A stretch of DNA of 16,441 bases from Phyllobacteriaceae bacterium (GTDB lineage: Bacteria > Pseudomonadota > Alphaproteobacteria > Rhizobiales > Rhizobiaceae). The stretch covers positions 1-16,441 of the forward strand of contig JAHEGF010000051.1 of NCBI GenBank assembly GCA_024645155.1. The letters are read 5' to 3'. Of this stretch, positions 7,413 through 14,995 are shown one piece after another. Position 1 is the stretch's first letter; each line of letters opens with the position of its first letter. The position numbers and the translations under genes are program-made. The notes beneath the pieces are model-generated. The model saw only the letters and a program-made list of their open reading frames with translations. It was not told the DNA's origin and did no database searches.

Positions 7413-7441
7413 CTTATGCGTAAAGGGTCGCGTTACGTCAA
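7413..7441 (-). promoter_or_regulatory. Sigma-70-like promoter of hppA
   Basis: On the minus strand, TTGACG (7441-7436) and CATAAG (7418-7413) are separated by 17 bases. The TTGAC core is the most conserved part of alphaproteobacterial housekeeping promoters, and the -10 matches the consensus at four of six bases. Transcription would begin near 7405, giving a leader of about 90 nt. Confidence 0.6.
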
Positions 7442-7468
7442 GGTTTTGTTAGACATTCGCCGAATTTT

Positions 7469-7500
7469 CGCGGGAAATCCCATTCTTTTTGGGCGCCGCG
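7469..7500 (-). terminator. Weak hairpin after the MFS gene
   Basis: Fourteen bases after the MFS stop codon, CGCGG (minus strand, 7500-7496) pairs with CCGCG (7473-7469). An inner CCC/GGG pair gives an imperfect stem followed by AAAATT, not a run of T. It is a poor intrinsic terminator but the only candidate end for the glyA-to-MFS transcript in this gap. Confidence 0.25.
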
Positions 7501-7513
7501 ATCGGAGAAGTGC

Positions 7514-8722
7514 TCAATTTGCCGACCGTTTCTCCAGCACCGTGCTCCAGTAGAGCGCCACGAGGCAGAATGCGGTAACCGGGAAAATAACCCAGTTGAG
7601 CATATCCCACCCGTGAGACACGAAAACCCTACCGGACATCAGGGATGCGAATGCGACTGTACCAAACAGTACGAAATCATGAATGCCCTGAACCTTGTTT
7701 TTTTCCGATGGACGGTAGGATTCCGTGACCATTGTCGTAGCGGAAATAAATGCGAAATTCCATCCGATGCCGAGCAGGATCAGTGCCAGCCAGAATTGCC
7801 ATAGTGCGATTCCTGACAGGGCCACTGTAGCGCAACCGACAAGAAGCGTCATTCCGGCAATCAGGACCGGAATGGTGCCAAACCGAGCGATCAGGCGGCC
7901 TGTAACAAAACTTGGCGCAAACATTGCCATTACGTGCCATGAAATACCAAGCGTGGCCTGGTCGGCAGAAAATCCGCAGGCAACCATCGCCAGCGGCGCG
8001 CCGGTCATAACAAAGCTCATCATTGCGTAAGCCCCGATGCCGCAGGTAACGGCACCAACAAAACGCGGCTGCAGGATGATTTGCGGCAGTGGCCGGGCCA
8101 TGTCGGTATCGGCCATGTGCACCGGCACGGAATCCTTTCGAAGCCTGAGTAATGTCAGGAAACCAGCCCCGATTGCAGCCAAGACCACAATAGCTACAAA
8201 AGAACCGGCAAACATGACAGGGGCGAATGCTTCGCGTGTTAATATCACGGTTTGCGGGCCAATTACCGCGGCAAATATCCCACCCCCCAGAACCCATGAT
8301 ATGGCTCTTGGCTTGAACGAAGGCGGCGAATTGTCGGCGGCTGCAAAGCGGTATTGCTGGGAAAACGACCCGCCAACCCCCACGATGAGAAGGCCCGCAG
8401 CGAACATCCAGAAATTAGCCTGAAACAAGGCGACAGCCGCGGTTATTCCGCCCAAAGCGGTGACCGACGTTCCCGTCAGAAAGCCGTTGCGGCGGCCAAC
8501 AGCGCGCATCAATGCTGCCGCAGGCAGCGCTCCAAGTGCCACGCCGATGTTGAAACCGGTAACCGGTGCGGTCGCCAGAGACTTGTCTGCGCCCAGCAAA
8601 TACAGTCCGGCAAGCCCGCCGATCGAAATCGAGATCGGGGCGCAGGCACCGATAAAGGCCTGCGCTCCGCACAAAATCAGTGCCGTGCGGCGCGCCTCGG
8701 CCTCGGATAGCGGCTCGCTCAT
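7514..8722 (-). CDS. Major facilitator superfamily transporter
   Basis: A 402-residue, very hydrophobic protein with about 12 predicted helices, typical in length for MFS carriers. A degenerate motif A (ALMRAVGRRNGFL, about 70-82) lies in the loop after helix 2, as expected. A central polar loop (about 193-215, LRLRKDSVPVHMADTDMARP) separates two six-helix halves. The second half contains a similar VTGRLIARFG element. The ATG overlaps the nusB stop by 4 bp (ATGA), so it is translationally coupled to nusB and belongs to the ribDEH-nusB run. The substrate cannot be read from the sequence. Context raises a flavin or precursor as a hypothesis, but drug or metabolite efflux is equally possible. 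Confidence 0.9.
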   Translation of the reverse strand: MSEPLSEAEARRTALILCGAQAFIGACAPISISIGGLAGLYLLGADKSLATAPVTGFNIGVALGALPAAALMRAVGRRNGFLTGTSVTALGGITAAVALFQANFWMFAAGLLIVGVGGSFSQQYRFAAADNSPPSFKPRAISWVLGGGIFAAVIGPQTVILTREAFAPVMFAGSFVAIVVLAAIGAGFLTLLRLRKDSVPVHMADTDMARPLPQIILQPRFVGAVTCGIGAYAMMSFVMTGAPLAMVACGFSADQATLGISWHVMAMFAPSFVTGRLIARFGTIPVLIAGMTLLVGCATVALSGIALWQFWLALILLGIGWNFAFISATTMVTESYRPSEKNKVQGIHDFVLFGTVAFASLMSGRVFVSHGWDMLNWVIFPVTAFCLVALYWSTVLEKRSAN

Positions 8723-9225
8723 TTCTTTTTTGCCGCCTTTGTGCCTGCTAAAACCTGTGTGTTGCGGACACGTCGTGCGACGCGATCCAGCACGGCATTC
8801 ACCAACTTGGGTTCCGCTTGGTCATAAAAGGCCTTGGCGATATCCACATATTCGGAAATGACCACCGCAACCGGCACTTCCGGGCGGTTTGCCAATTCAT
8901 AGGCCCCGGCGCGGAGAATGGCGCGCAAGGTCGAATCGATGCGTGAAAGCGGCCAGTCGCCTTCCAGGGACTGATGGATTACCGGGTCGATCTGTTTCTG
9001 ATTTTTTACGACACCGGAAAGTATCTTGCGGAACCATTGGCTGTCTGCTTGACGGTAGGTATCACCATCAATTTCCCGGCCGAGCCGATGCGCCTCGTAT
9101 TCGGCCACGATCTCCACCAAGCCCGATCCTGCGACATCCATCTGATACAAGGCCTGGACCGCGGCCAGTCTTGCCGCGCCACGCATATTGGCGCCCTTTG
9201 CCTCCTTGGAAGCGTCATCGGTCAT
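8719..9225 (-). CDS. nusB: Transcription antitermination protein NusB
   Basis: A 168-residue all-helical RNA-binding protein that, with NusE (S10), binds boxA in rRNA leaders and prevents premature termination. Family landmarks are ARLAAVQALYQMDVAG at about residues 18-33, WPLSRIDSTLRAILRAGAYEL in the middle, and VPVAVVISEYVDIAKAFYD followed by LVNAVLDRVAR near the C-terminus. A basic tail ends in KKK. The start ATG overlaps the ribH stop (ATGA) and its own stop overlaps the MFS start (ATGA), so it is coupled on both sides. The ribH-nusB adjacency is widespread in proteobacteria. Confidence 0.96.
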   Translation of the reverse strand: MTDDASKEAKGANMRGAARLAAVQALYQMDVAGSGLVEIVAEYEAHRLGREIDGDTYRQADSQWFRKILSGVVKNQKQIDPVIHQSLEGDWPLSRIDSTLRAILRAGAYELANRPEVPVAVVISEYVDIAKAFYDQAEPKLVNAVLDRVARRVRNTQVLAGTKAAKKK

Positions 9226-9665
9226 CGCGTACCGAACCTGGATTTCAGTTCGACCATCGCAAGCGCCGCGCGAGCGGCAAATCCTCCTTTGTCGAGATCA
9301 TCGCGGCGAGCTCGCGCCCAGGCCTGTTCTCCATTTTCAACTGTCAATATACCGTTGCCTATGGCAAGCCTGTTCTGGACAGACAGATCCATCAATGCCC
9401 TGGACGATTCATTGGCGACTATTTCGAAGTGATGTGTTTCGCCACGAATGACGACACCGAGTGCAACATAGCCATCAAAGTGCTGTGCACCGGTTTCGGC
9501 AAACGCAATTGCAGAAGGGACTTCCAGAGCCCCCATTACCGTTGCAATGTCGAAAGTCGCACCAGCCCCATCCAAGACTGCCTTGGCGCCGTCGAGCAGG
9601 GCATCTGCCAGATCGTCGTAAAAACGAGCTTCGACAATCAGGAAATGCGGCGCTTTTTTCGCCAT
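9222..9665 (-). CDS. ribH: 6,7-dimethyl-8-ribityllumazine synthase
   Basis: A 147-residue lumazine synthase, which condenses 5-amino-6-ribitylaminouracil with dihydroxybutanone phosphate in the penultimate step of riboflavin synthesis. Landmarks are IVEARFYDDLADALLDGA at the N-terminus, VMGALEVPSAIAFA (about 43-56), GYVALGVVIRGETHHFEIVA with the catalytic His79, and a GILTVENGEQAWARA stretch. The frame is open for 45 codons further upstream, but that part overlaps ribE. The ATG at 9665 fits the usual family length and has GGAG eight bases upstream. It lies 43 bp after ribE and overlaps nusB by 4 bp. Brucella relatives have two lumazine synthases; this is the copy in the rib run. Confidence 0.96.
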   Translation of the reverse strand: MAKKAPHFLIVEARFYDDLADALLDGAKAVLDGAGATFDIATVMGALEVPSAIAFAETGAQHFDGYVALGVVIRGETHHFEIVANESSRALMDLSVQNRLAIGNGILTVENGEQAWARARRDDLDKGGFAARAALAMVELKSRFGTR

Positions 9666-9708
9666 CGGGTAATCTCCGGCAAATCTCGATGAAAATTGGT
9701 AACGCTGA

Positions 9709-10323
9709 TTAGGCTTCTTTGTCAGATACGGCAAGACGTGCGGCATAGCGCGCCATGGTATCAACTTCGATATTGACCATATCACCTGCCCTGCGCTCAC
9801 CCCAGGTCGTCACCTCGAGCGAATGGTGGATCAGTAAAACGTCAAATTCCGTGCCATTGACCTTGTTAATCGTCAGCGAAGTGCCATCAAGCGCTATCGA
9901 GCCCTTTGGCGCGATAAAACGGGCCAGGTCCGGCGGTGCGCGCAATACAAAGCGGACGGCATCGCCTGCGTCTTTTGCCGCCAAAATTTCGGCCATTCCA
10001 TCGACGTGACCGGAAACGATGTGGCCGCCAAGTTCGTCACCCACCTTCAAAGCCCGTTCGAGATTGAGGTGTGTGCCGTTCTTCCAGTTTCCGGCGTTGG
10101 TCAGCCGCAGGGCTTCTTCCCAAGCTTCGACCTCGAACCAGTGCGAATTGCTGTTTTCCGGTGGCAATGCAACGACCGTCAGGCATACACCATTGCAGGC
10201 AATGGACGCACCAATACGGATCGTTTCGGGTTCATAGACAGATGCGATGCGGAACCGCTTGCCTTTGGGTAGGGGTTCCACGTCAGCGACACGGCCAATA
10301 TCGGTGACAATCCCGGTAAACAT
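9709..10323 (-). CDS. ribE: Riboflavin synthase alpha subunit
   Basis: A 204-residue enzyme that dismutates two lumazine molecules to riboflavin and the pyrimidine precursor. It starts with the diagnostic MFTGIV and contains two tandem lumazine-binding domains of about 95 residues: the first with ASIACNGVCLTVV, the second with SIALDGTSLTINKV. Between them is LGGHIVSGHVDGMAEI. The C-terminus has IHHSLEVTTWGERRAGDMVNIEVD. The frame opens six codons earlier, but the MFTGIV start is preferred because it overlaps the ribD stop by one base (TGATG). It is coupled to ribD and followed by ribH after 43 bp. Confidence 0.97.
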   Translation of the reverse strand: MFTGIVTDIGRVADVEPLPKGKRFRIASVYEPETIRIGASIACNGVCLTVVALPPENSNSHWFEVEAWEEALRLTNAGNWKNGTHLNLERALKVGDELGGHIVSGHVDGMAEILAAKDAGDAVRFVLRAPPDLARFIAPKGSIALDGTSLTINKVNGTEFDVLLIHHSLEVTTWGERRAGDMVNIEVDTMARYAARLAVSDKEA

Positions 10324-11462
10324 CAGGCAAGCCTCGTCCATTCACAATAGCGGTCTTCGCCATAGCGCAGCAACGCTGTCTGCACAAACCCGGCCGGAAC
10401 GGTGTCGTTTGTCACCGGCGACCCGATTCCGTGACGGCCAATCGGTTGCGTGCCGGAAAACATGGCGATGCGGTCTACCAGACCTTCATCGAGAAAACTG
10501 CGGGCTACTTGTGCGCCTCCTTCAATCATCAGGTTTTGGACGCCGCGTGCAGCTAGGTCTTCAAGCAGTTCCGGCAATGCAATACGGCCCTCAGCCAATT
10601 CTGATGCAAGGAGCGTCGCTCCGGCATTTTGGTAGCTTCGGCGGCGCTCTTCGGGAAGTGTGCCGGCGGCGGCAATGAGAACCGAAACTCTGGTACTGTT
10701 GCTTAGCATGGAGGCATCTGCAGGCATTCGGCCATTGGCATCAAGAACGATCCGTATCGGCGAACGGTCCTCCAGGCCGGGCAACCGGCACGTCAGATCC
10801 GGATCATCTTCGAGAACTGTACCAACACCAATCAAAATAGCATCGGACTGGGCACGCATGACATGGACCTGGTCCCGCGAGACCGGCCCTGTGATCGTAA
10901 CCTGACCGGCACCGGCCCGGCCAATCTTGCCGTCTGAGGAAACCGCCAATTTCAACGTTACGAAGGGACGGCCATTTGAAGTGCGGCTGAGGTATCCGGC
11001 CATGGCTTCCCTTGCACGGACTGCAAGAATATTCTCCGTCACCGAAACTCCGGCATTGCGCAGGATGGCATAACCCTCGCCGCTCACACGGGGATCGGGG
11101 TCCGATGCCGCGCCGACGACACGCGCGATACCCGCGCTGACAAGCGCTTCGGCGCAGGGTGGCGTGCGGCCGTGGTGGGCACAGGGCTCAAGCGTGACAT
11201 AGGCGGTCGCGCCTTTTGCCTCAGCACCGGCTTCGTCAAGTGCTGCCGCTTCGGCATGGGGCCTGCCTCCGACGGCGGTTACACCTCGACCGATAATACG
11301 TGGGCCCTGCCCGTCATCTCGAACAATCAAGGTTGCCACCGAAGGATTTGTCCCGGTCGCACCGAGGTTTCGGAAGGAGAACCGGATTGCAGCCGCCATC
11401 AACCGGTTGTCATCGTCCAGGTATTGGACTTGCCCTGATTGGTGACCCGGCACGGCAGTCAT
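10323..11462 (-). CDS. ribD: Bifunctional riboflavin biosynthesis deaminase/reductase RibD
   Basis: A 379-residue two-domain enzyme. The N-terminal cytidine-deaminase-like domain (about 17-155) deaminates the pyrimidine intermediate. It shows HAEAAAL with the zinc ligand His69 and catalytic Glu71, and EPCAHHGRTPPC with zinc ligands Cys94 and Cys103. The C-terminal reductase domain (about 163-375) reduces the ribosyl side chain with NADPH; it has RPFVTLKLAVSSDGKIG, DAILIGVGTVLEDDP and LMIEGGAQVARSF. Both domains look intact. The start ATG overlaps the nrdR stop (ATGA) and the stop overlaps ribE (TGATG). No FMN riboswitch is recognisable upstream of the run. Confidence 0.97.
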   Translation of the reverse strand: MTAVPGHQSGQVQYLDDDNRLMAAAIRFSFRNLGATGTNPSVATLIVRDDGQGPRIIGRGVTAVGGRPHAEAAALDEAGAEAKGATAYVTLEPCAHHGRTPPCAEALVSAGIARVVGAASDPDPRVSGEGYAILRNAGVSVTENILAVRAREAMAGYLSRTSNGRPFVTLKLAVSSDGKIGRAGAGQVTITGPVSRDQVHVMRAQSDAILIGVGTVLEDDPDLTCRLPGLEDRSPIRIVLDANGRMPADASMLSNSTRVSVLIAAAGTLPEERRRSYQNAGATLLASELAEGRIALPELLEDLAARGVQNLMIEGGAQVARSFLDEGLVDRIAMFSGTQPIGRHGIGSPVTNDTVPAGFVQTALLRYGEDRYCEWTRLA

Positions 11463-11947
11463 TCCTTGTCGGCGTCAGGCGTATCGGCGCTGGCGGCGTC
11501 GCCGTCGAGTTCGCCCAGAACGTCATGAAAGTCCTTCGGTTCACGGAAATTGCGGTAGACTGAGGCAAACCTGACATAAGCGACATCATCAAGCCCCTTC
11601 AGCGCTTCCATAACCAGATGGCCTATGGTGTCCGACGGGATTTCCGCTTCACCGGTACTTTCCAGTTGCCGCACTATTCCTGATACCGCCCGCTCGACCC
11701 GGTCCGGATCGACATTGCGCTTGCGCAAGGCCGTCTCCAGTGAGCGCAGCAGTTTGTCACGGTCAAACCGCACCTTGCGGCCGGATTTCTTGTGGACCAT
11801 CAGCTCGCGAAGCTGGACCCTTTCAAATGTCGTGAAGCGCCCGCCGCAATCGGGACAGACCCGGCGGCGGCGAATCGCAACGCCATCTTCCGCTGGCCGC
11901 GAATCCTTGACCTGGGTATCTTGTGACTGACAGTAGGGACAGCGCAT
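11459..11947 (-). CDS. nrdR: Transcriptional repressor NrdR
   Basis: A 162-residue repressor of ribonucleotide reductase genes that senses ATP/dATP. The N-terminal zinc ribbon is complete: Cys3 and Cys6 (MRCPYC) with Cys31 and Cys34 (VCPDCG), and the family signature RRRRVCPDCGGRFTTFER is present. The ATP-cone domain follows from about residue 49 (VHKKSGRKVRFDRDKLLRSL) to 140 (YVRFASVYRNF). The C-terminal tail beyond 145 is acidic and variable. It begins 34 bp after glyA and overlaps ribD by 4 bp. NrdR upstream of rib genes is common in proteobacteria. No NrdR box is visible in the short upstream gap. Confidence 0.97.
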   Translation of the reverse strand: MRCPYCQSQDTQVKDSRPAEDGVAIRRRRVCPDCGGRFTTFERVQLRELMVHKKSGRKVRFDRDKLLRSLETALRKRNVDPDRVERAVSGIVRQLESTGEAEIPSDTIGHLVMEALKGLDDVAYVRFASVYRNFREPKDFHDVLGELDGDAASADTPDADKE

Positions 11948-11981
11948 AGGAATATCCGATTCTGGATCGATTCCACCGTGT

Positions 11982-13274
11982 TTACCCCAGATGCGGGTAG
12001 ATCGGGAACCGGTCTGTCAGTTCGACCACCTTTTTCTTTACCGCGTTCTCAACAAGCGCATTGCCGTCTTCGGAATTGGCAGCCTTCAAACCGTCAAGAA
12101 CCTCAGCGATCAGGTCTCCGATCTCGCGGAATTCTGCCTCACCAAAACCGCGCGTGGTTCCCGCCGGCGTCCCAAGGCGAATTCCGGACGTAACGAACGG
12201 CTTTTCAGGATCGAACGGGATACCGTTCTTGTTACAGGTGATAAAGGCGCGACCCAATGCCGCTTCCGCCCGTTTGCCGGTTGCGTTCTTCGGACGCAGA
12301 TCGACCAGCATCAGATGATTGTCTGTGCCTCCGGATACAATATCCAGACCTGAATCGGTGAGGCTTACAGCCAGTGCCTTTGCGTTGGCAACCACGCTCG
12401 CCGCATAAGCCTTGAAACCGGGCTGCAACGCCTCGCCAAAAGCAACAGCCTTGGCGGCAATAATGTGCATCAGCGGTCCGCCCTGCAAACCCGGAAAGAC
12501 GGCCGAGTTGATCTTCTTTGCGATCGCTTCGTCGTTCGAGAGGATCAACCCGCCACGCGGACCACGCAGCGATTTGTGTGTGGTCGTGGTGACAACATGG
12601 GCGTGGGGCACGGGCGACGGATGAACACCGCCAGCAACGAGGCCGGCAATATGCGCCATGTCTACCATCAAATAGGCTCCAACGGAATCGGCTATCTCGC
12701 GAAACCTTTTCCAGTCCCAGAAACGTGAATAAGCGGTGGCCCCCGCAATAATCAGCTTTGGCTTGTGATCCCGCGCCTTACGCTCAACTTCTTCCATGTC
12801 GAGCAGATTGTCGGCCTCGCGTACACCATAGGAAACGACATCAAACCATTTGCCCGACATGTTGACCGGCGACCCGTGGGTCAAATGGCCGCCTGAATTC
12901 AGGTCCAGTCCCATGAACGTGTCGCCAGGTCGAAGAAGAGCCAAAAAAACAGCCTGATTCATCTGGCTTCCGGAACTCGGCTGGACGTTTGCGAAACCAC
13001 AGCCAAACAGCTTTTTCGCCCGCTCAATTGCCAGTTCCTCGGCGATGTCAACAAATTGGCAGCCGCCATAGTAGCGTTTGCCCGGATAGCCCTCGGCATA
13101 TTTGTTGGTCATGATCGAGCCTTGCGCCTCAAGGACCGCACGCGAAACAATGTTTTCCGAAGCAATCAGTTCGATTTCGTGGCGCTGCCGGCCGAGTTCG
13201 CTGGCAATCGCAGCAAAAATTTTCGGATCGGCTTGTTCCAACGGCGTATTGAAGGCGGCGGCGTTGTCCAGCAT
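11982..13274 (-). CDS. glyA: Serine hydroxymethyltransferase
   Basis: A 430-residue PLP enzyme that converts serine and tetrahydrofolate to glycine and 5,10-methylene-THF. The internal-aldimine lysine is Lys234 in TTTTHKSLRGPRGG. Other landmarks are ELIASENIVS (35-44), TNKYAEGYPGKRYYGG (56-71), QPSSGSQMN, and MVDMAHIAGLVAGG (203-216), which contains the PLP-contacting Asp and His. Length and ends are normal. The ATG has AAAGG about nine bases upstream. It heads the minus-strand run followed after 34 bp by nrdR and the rib genes. The hairpin at 13386-13409 separates it from the upstream ldtP, so it probably has a promoter in 13275-13385, though I could not identify one. Confidence 0.97.
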   Translation of the reverse strand: MLDNAAAFNTPLEQADPKIFAAIASELGRQRHEIELIASENIVSRAVLEAQGSIMTNKYAEGYPGKRYYGGCQFVDIAEELAIERAKKLFGCGFANVQPSSGSQMNQAVFLALLRPGDTFMGLDLNSGGHLTHGSPVNMSGKWFDVVSYGVREADNLLDMEEVERKARDHKPKLIIAGATAYSRFWDWKRFREIADSVGAYLMVDMAHIAGLVAGGVHPSPVPHAHVVTTTTHKSLRGPRGGLILSNDEAIAKKINSAVFPGLQGGPLMHIIAAKAVAFGEALQPGFKAYAASVVANAKALAVSLTDSGLDIVSGGTDNHLMLVDLRPKNATGKRAEAALGRAFITCNKNGIPFDPEKPFVTSGIRLGTPAGTTRGFGEAEFREIGDLIAEVLDGLKAANSEDGNALVENAVKKKVVELTDRFPIYPHLG

Positions 13275-13385
13275 GGATTTGAACCTTTCGCTACGGCAAC
13301 TGGTAAAGGCGGGCGTTTAGCATGTTTGACGCCGGTTTCCACCACCCCCGTTGCGAAAATTGTCATTCTGCTTGCGCCAAACGAT

Positions 13386-13409
13386 AACGGGCCCGCAACC
13401 GGGCCCGTT
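13386..13409 (-). terminator. Hairpin terminator after the L,D-transpeptidase gene
   Basis: A perfect 9-bp stem, AACGGGCCC (13386-13394) and GGGCCCGTT (13401-13409), with a 6-base loop lies 28 bp after the ldtP stop. On the minus strand it is followed by ATCGTTTGG, so the T-tract is weak. The stem is very stable and its position between two same-strand genes fits a transcript end for ldtP. Confidence 0.65.
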
Positions 13410-13437
13410 CAAAACATTTGCGACTAAAAACCAGTTA

Positions 13438-14709
13438 TCAGAGCGCGGAACTCAGGCGCAGTTCATCAACGCCGTCACGCCCGTAGATGTCATCACGGAA
13501 ATGAACAACGCCATCACCGGTCGACCATGCCGAAATGTAGGTGAAATAGACCGGAACCGGATCGGCAAGCGGAATGGGATTGATATCGCCCGTCTTGATC
13601 GATGCCTCAATCGTGCGGCGGTCCCAGCCGGGTGTATTCTTGAGCAGCCAGGAGGACAGGTCGCGAACATTTTGGACGCGGACACAGCCCGATGACTCAA
13701 AACGCATCAGTTTCCCGAACAGACTTTGTTGCGGCGTATCATGCATGTAAACTGCGTGTGGATTGTGAAAGTTGATTTTGGTCGACGACATGGCGTTGAT
13801 TTTTCCCGGATCCTGCCGGAACATCAGATCAACCGCTTCATCGGTACTCCAATCAACGGACTCCGGCTGCACTTCAACACCCTGCGGGTTGAACAACCTG
13901 ATCTTGTTGCGTGTCAGGTAACCAGGGTCCTTGCGCATCAAGGGTATGATGTCTTTCTGAACAATCGACTTCGGTGCGGTCCAGTAGGGATTGAGGATAA
14001 CCTCGTGAATGCGGGAGTTGAGAATTGGCGTCTGGCGATCCGTTTTGCCGACGATCGCCGTATGGCGTTGCACTACGCGGCCATTCTCCACAGCTTCGAT
14101 CTGGGCTGCCGGTATGTTCACCATAACGTAACGTTCGCCAAGGAAGCCGGACATCGAACGCAGCCGTACAAGATTTGTCTCCAATTGGCCGAGTCGAACC
14201 GGCGCCGAGACATTCATCGCCGCATAAGTGTAGCGGCCAAGGACGCCGTCGTCGGGCAGACCATGACGGCGCTGAAAGCGTTTGACTGCCGCATCGACAT
14301 AGGTGTCGAAGGCATCGGAAATTCCGGCACGGGTCGACAGGTCGCCGGATATCATCAATCTGCGGCGCATGATCGAAACATCCGGATCAACGACGCCAAG
14401 GCGCAGCTTTTTACGCGCCGGTACAATCGGCCATCCGCCGTTTGAGACAATACCTGCGTACTCGAGCACCGCAGCTTCGATGTAGGTCACGGTTTCGGGG
14501 CTGAATATCGGCAGGGTAGATGTAACCTTACCCGCGCGCGAGGCACTTGCGTCGAACTGATCGTTCCAGTTGCCGCGGCGTTTCGAACGCAAGATCTGGT
14601 CTATGCCGGTTTCCGCAAATGACGATCCGGCTTGCATCGCAAGACCGGCCGCACCGATGCCCGCCAGGAAGTGGCGGCGGTTTGATCTGGTATAGTCTTT
14701 CGTGCTCAT
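13438..14709 (-). CDS. ldtP: Exported L,D-transpeptidase (YkuD domain, LdtP-like)
   Basis: A 423-residue murein cross-linking enzyme forming 3-3 peptide bridges or attaching proteins to peptidoglycan. The N-terminus has basic SNRRHFLAG, a hydrophobic stretch and SFAE, which is Tat-like or a Sec signal (cleavage near residue 32). A peptidoglycan-binding-like helix set (DAAVKRFQRRHGLPDDGVLG, 139-158) precedes the YkuD domain (about 192-355). The catalytic elements are His323 in YMHDTPQQ and Cys342 and Arg344 in SSGCVRV, so it should be active. The architecture resembles large YcbB/LdtD-type enzymes. The gene lies downstream of the LdtR-like regulator on the same strand, as in Liberibacter and Sinorhizobium, where LdtR controls it. 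Confidence 0.93.
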   Translation of the reverse strand: MSTKDYTRSNRRHFLAGIGAAGLAMQAGSSFAETGIDQILRSKRRGNWNDQFDASASRAGKVTSTLPIFSPETVTYIEAAVLEYAGIVSNGGWPIVPARKKLRLGVVDPDVSIMRRRLMISGDLSTRAGISDAFDTYVDAAVKRFQRRHGLPDDGVLGRYTYAAMNVSAPVRLGQLETNLVRLRSMSGFLGERYVMVNIPAAQIEAVENGRVVQRHTAIVGKTDRQTPILNSRIHEVILNPYWTAPKSIVQKDIIPLMRKDPGYLTRNKIRLFNPQGVEVQPESVDWSTDEAVDLMFRQDPGKINAMSSTKINFHNPHAVYMHDTPQQSLFGKLMRFESSGCVRVQNVRDLSSWLLKNTPGWDRRTIEASIKTGDINPIPLADPVPVYFTYISAWSTGDGVVHFRDDIYGRDGVDELRLSSAL

Positions 14710-14776
14710 GCCCGGTCATACCCCATATTGGCGTCCACTCCCCAAATCGATTTCGGCGAATCTATTCTGTCCGGCG

Positions 14777-14795
14777 TTAACAAATCATCAACCAT
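14777..14795. promoter_or_regulatory. Near-consensus CtrA box upstream of ldtP
   Basis: TTAA, seven bases, then TCAACCAT differs at one base from the alphaproteobacterial CtrA pattern TTAA-N7-TTAA(CCAT). It lies 68-86 bp upstream of the ldtP ATG. A single one-mismatch match can arise by chance, so this is a candidate only. Confidence 0.25.
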
Positions 14796-14847
14796 AAATG
14801 TGACGGCGATATGCCTGCCTGGTATGCGCGCAGCCGAACGGGGACCG

Positions 14848-14884
14848 TTTTTCACTATAATATGGCCGTAAAATGACCCGTCCA
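14848..14884 (-). promoter_or_regulatory. Possible ldtP promoter with overlapping imperfect inverted repeat
   Basis: On the minus strand, TGGACG (14884-14879), 16 bases and TATTAT (14862-14857) form a moderate sigma-70-like promoter about 150 bp before the ldtP start. The -10 lies inside an imperfect inverted repeat (CATTTTAC, 12 bases, GTGAAAAA; 14875-14848; six of eight pairs), the kind of placement a MarR-family repressor could use. The rest of the 286-bp ldtR-ldtP gap holds the ldtR terminator and the near-CtrA box. I see no gene or structured RNA in it. Confidence 0.3.
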
Positions 14885-14943
14885 GAACCGATCCGCATTG
14901 AAATACGCACGATTTTGTTACCGGCACGGCACCGCAACGCAAT

Positions 14944-14965
14944 AACCCGGCACTGTGGCCGGGCT
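14944..14965 (-). terminator. Hairpin terminator after ldtR
   Basis: GCCGGG (14958-14963) pairs with CCCGGC (14946-14951) around a 6-base loop, extended by a G-T and an A-T pair. On the minus strand it is followed by TTATTG. It starts about 30 bp after the ldtR stop codon. The short T-tract makes it a moderate intrinsic terminator. Confidence 0.6.
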
Positions 14966-14995
14966 ATGGATCGTCTATCTGATTTTTGATTTGAT

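Noticed and set aside
8889..9692. A 267-codon plus-strand open frame opposite nusB and ribH
   Set aside because: Its translation is rich in Arg, Pro, Ser and Cys, as expected for an antisense frame. Both opposite genes are intact.
9666..9800. A 45-residue N-terminal extension of ribH
   Set aside because: It overlaps the end of ribE. The internal ATG at 9665 has a good ribosome binding site and gives the normal lumazine synthase length.
13275..13385. A riboswitch upstream of glyA
   Set aside because: No glycine, SAM or THF aptamer core could be recognised. Only a short GGCGT/ACGCC repeat is present, too weak to report.
13726..14445. A 239-codon plus-strand open frame opposite ldtP
   Set aside because: It is entirely inside the coding sequence of a well-supported exported transpeptidase and has no domain of its own.
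14706..14942. A 78-codon minus-strand open frame in the ldtR-ldtP gap
   Set aside because: It contains the candidate promoter and regulatory repeats, overlaps the ldtP start by 4 bp in another frame, and looks like no known protein. Most likely it is an untranslated leader.
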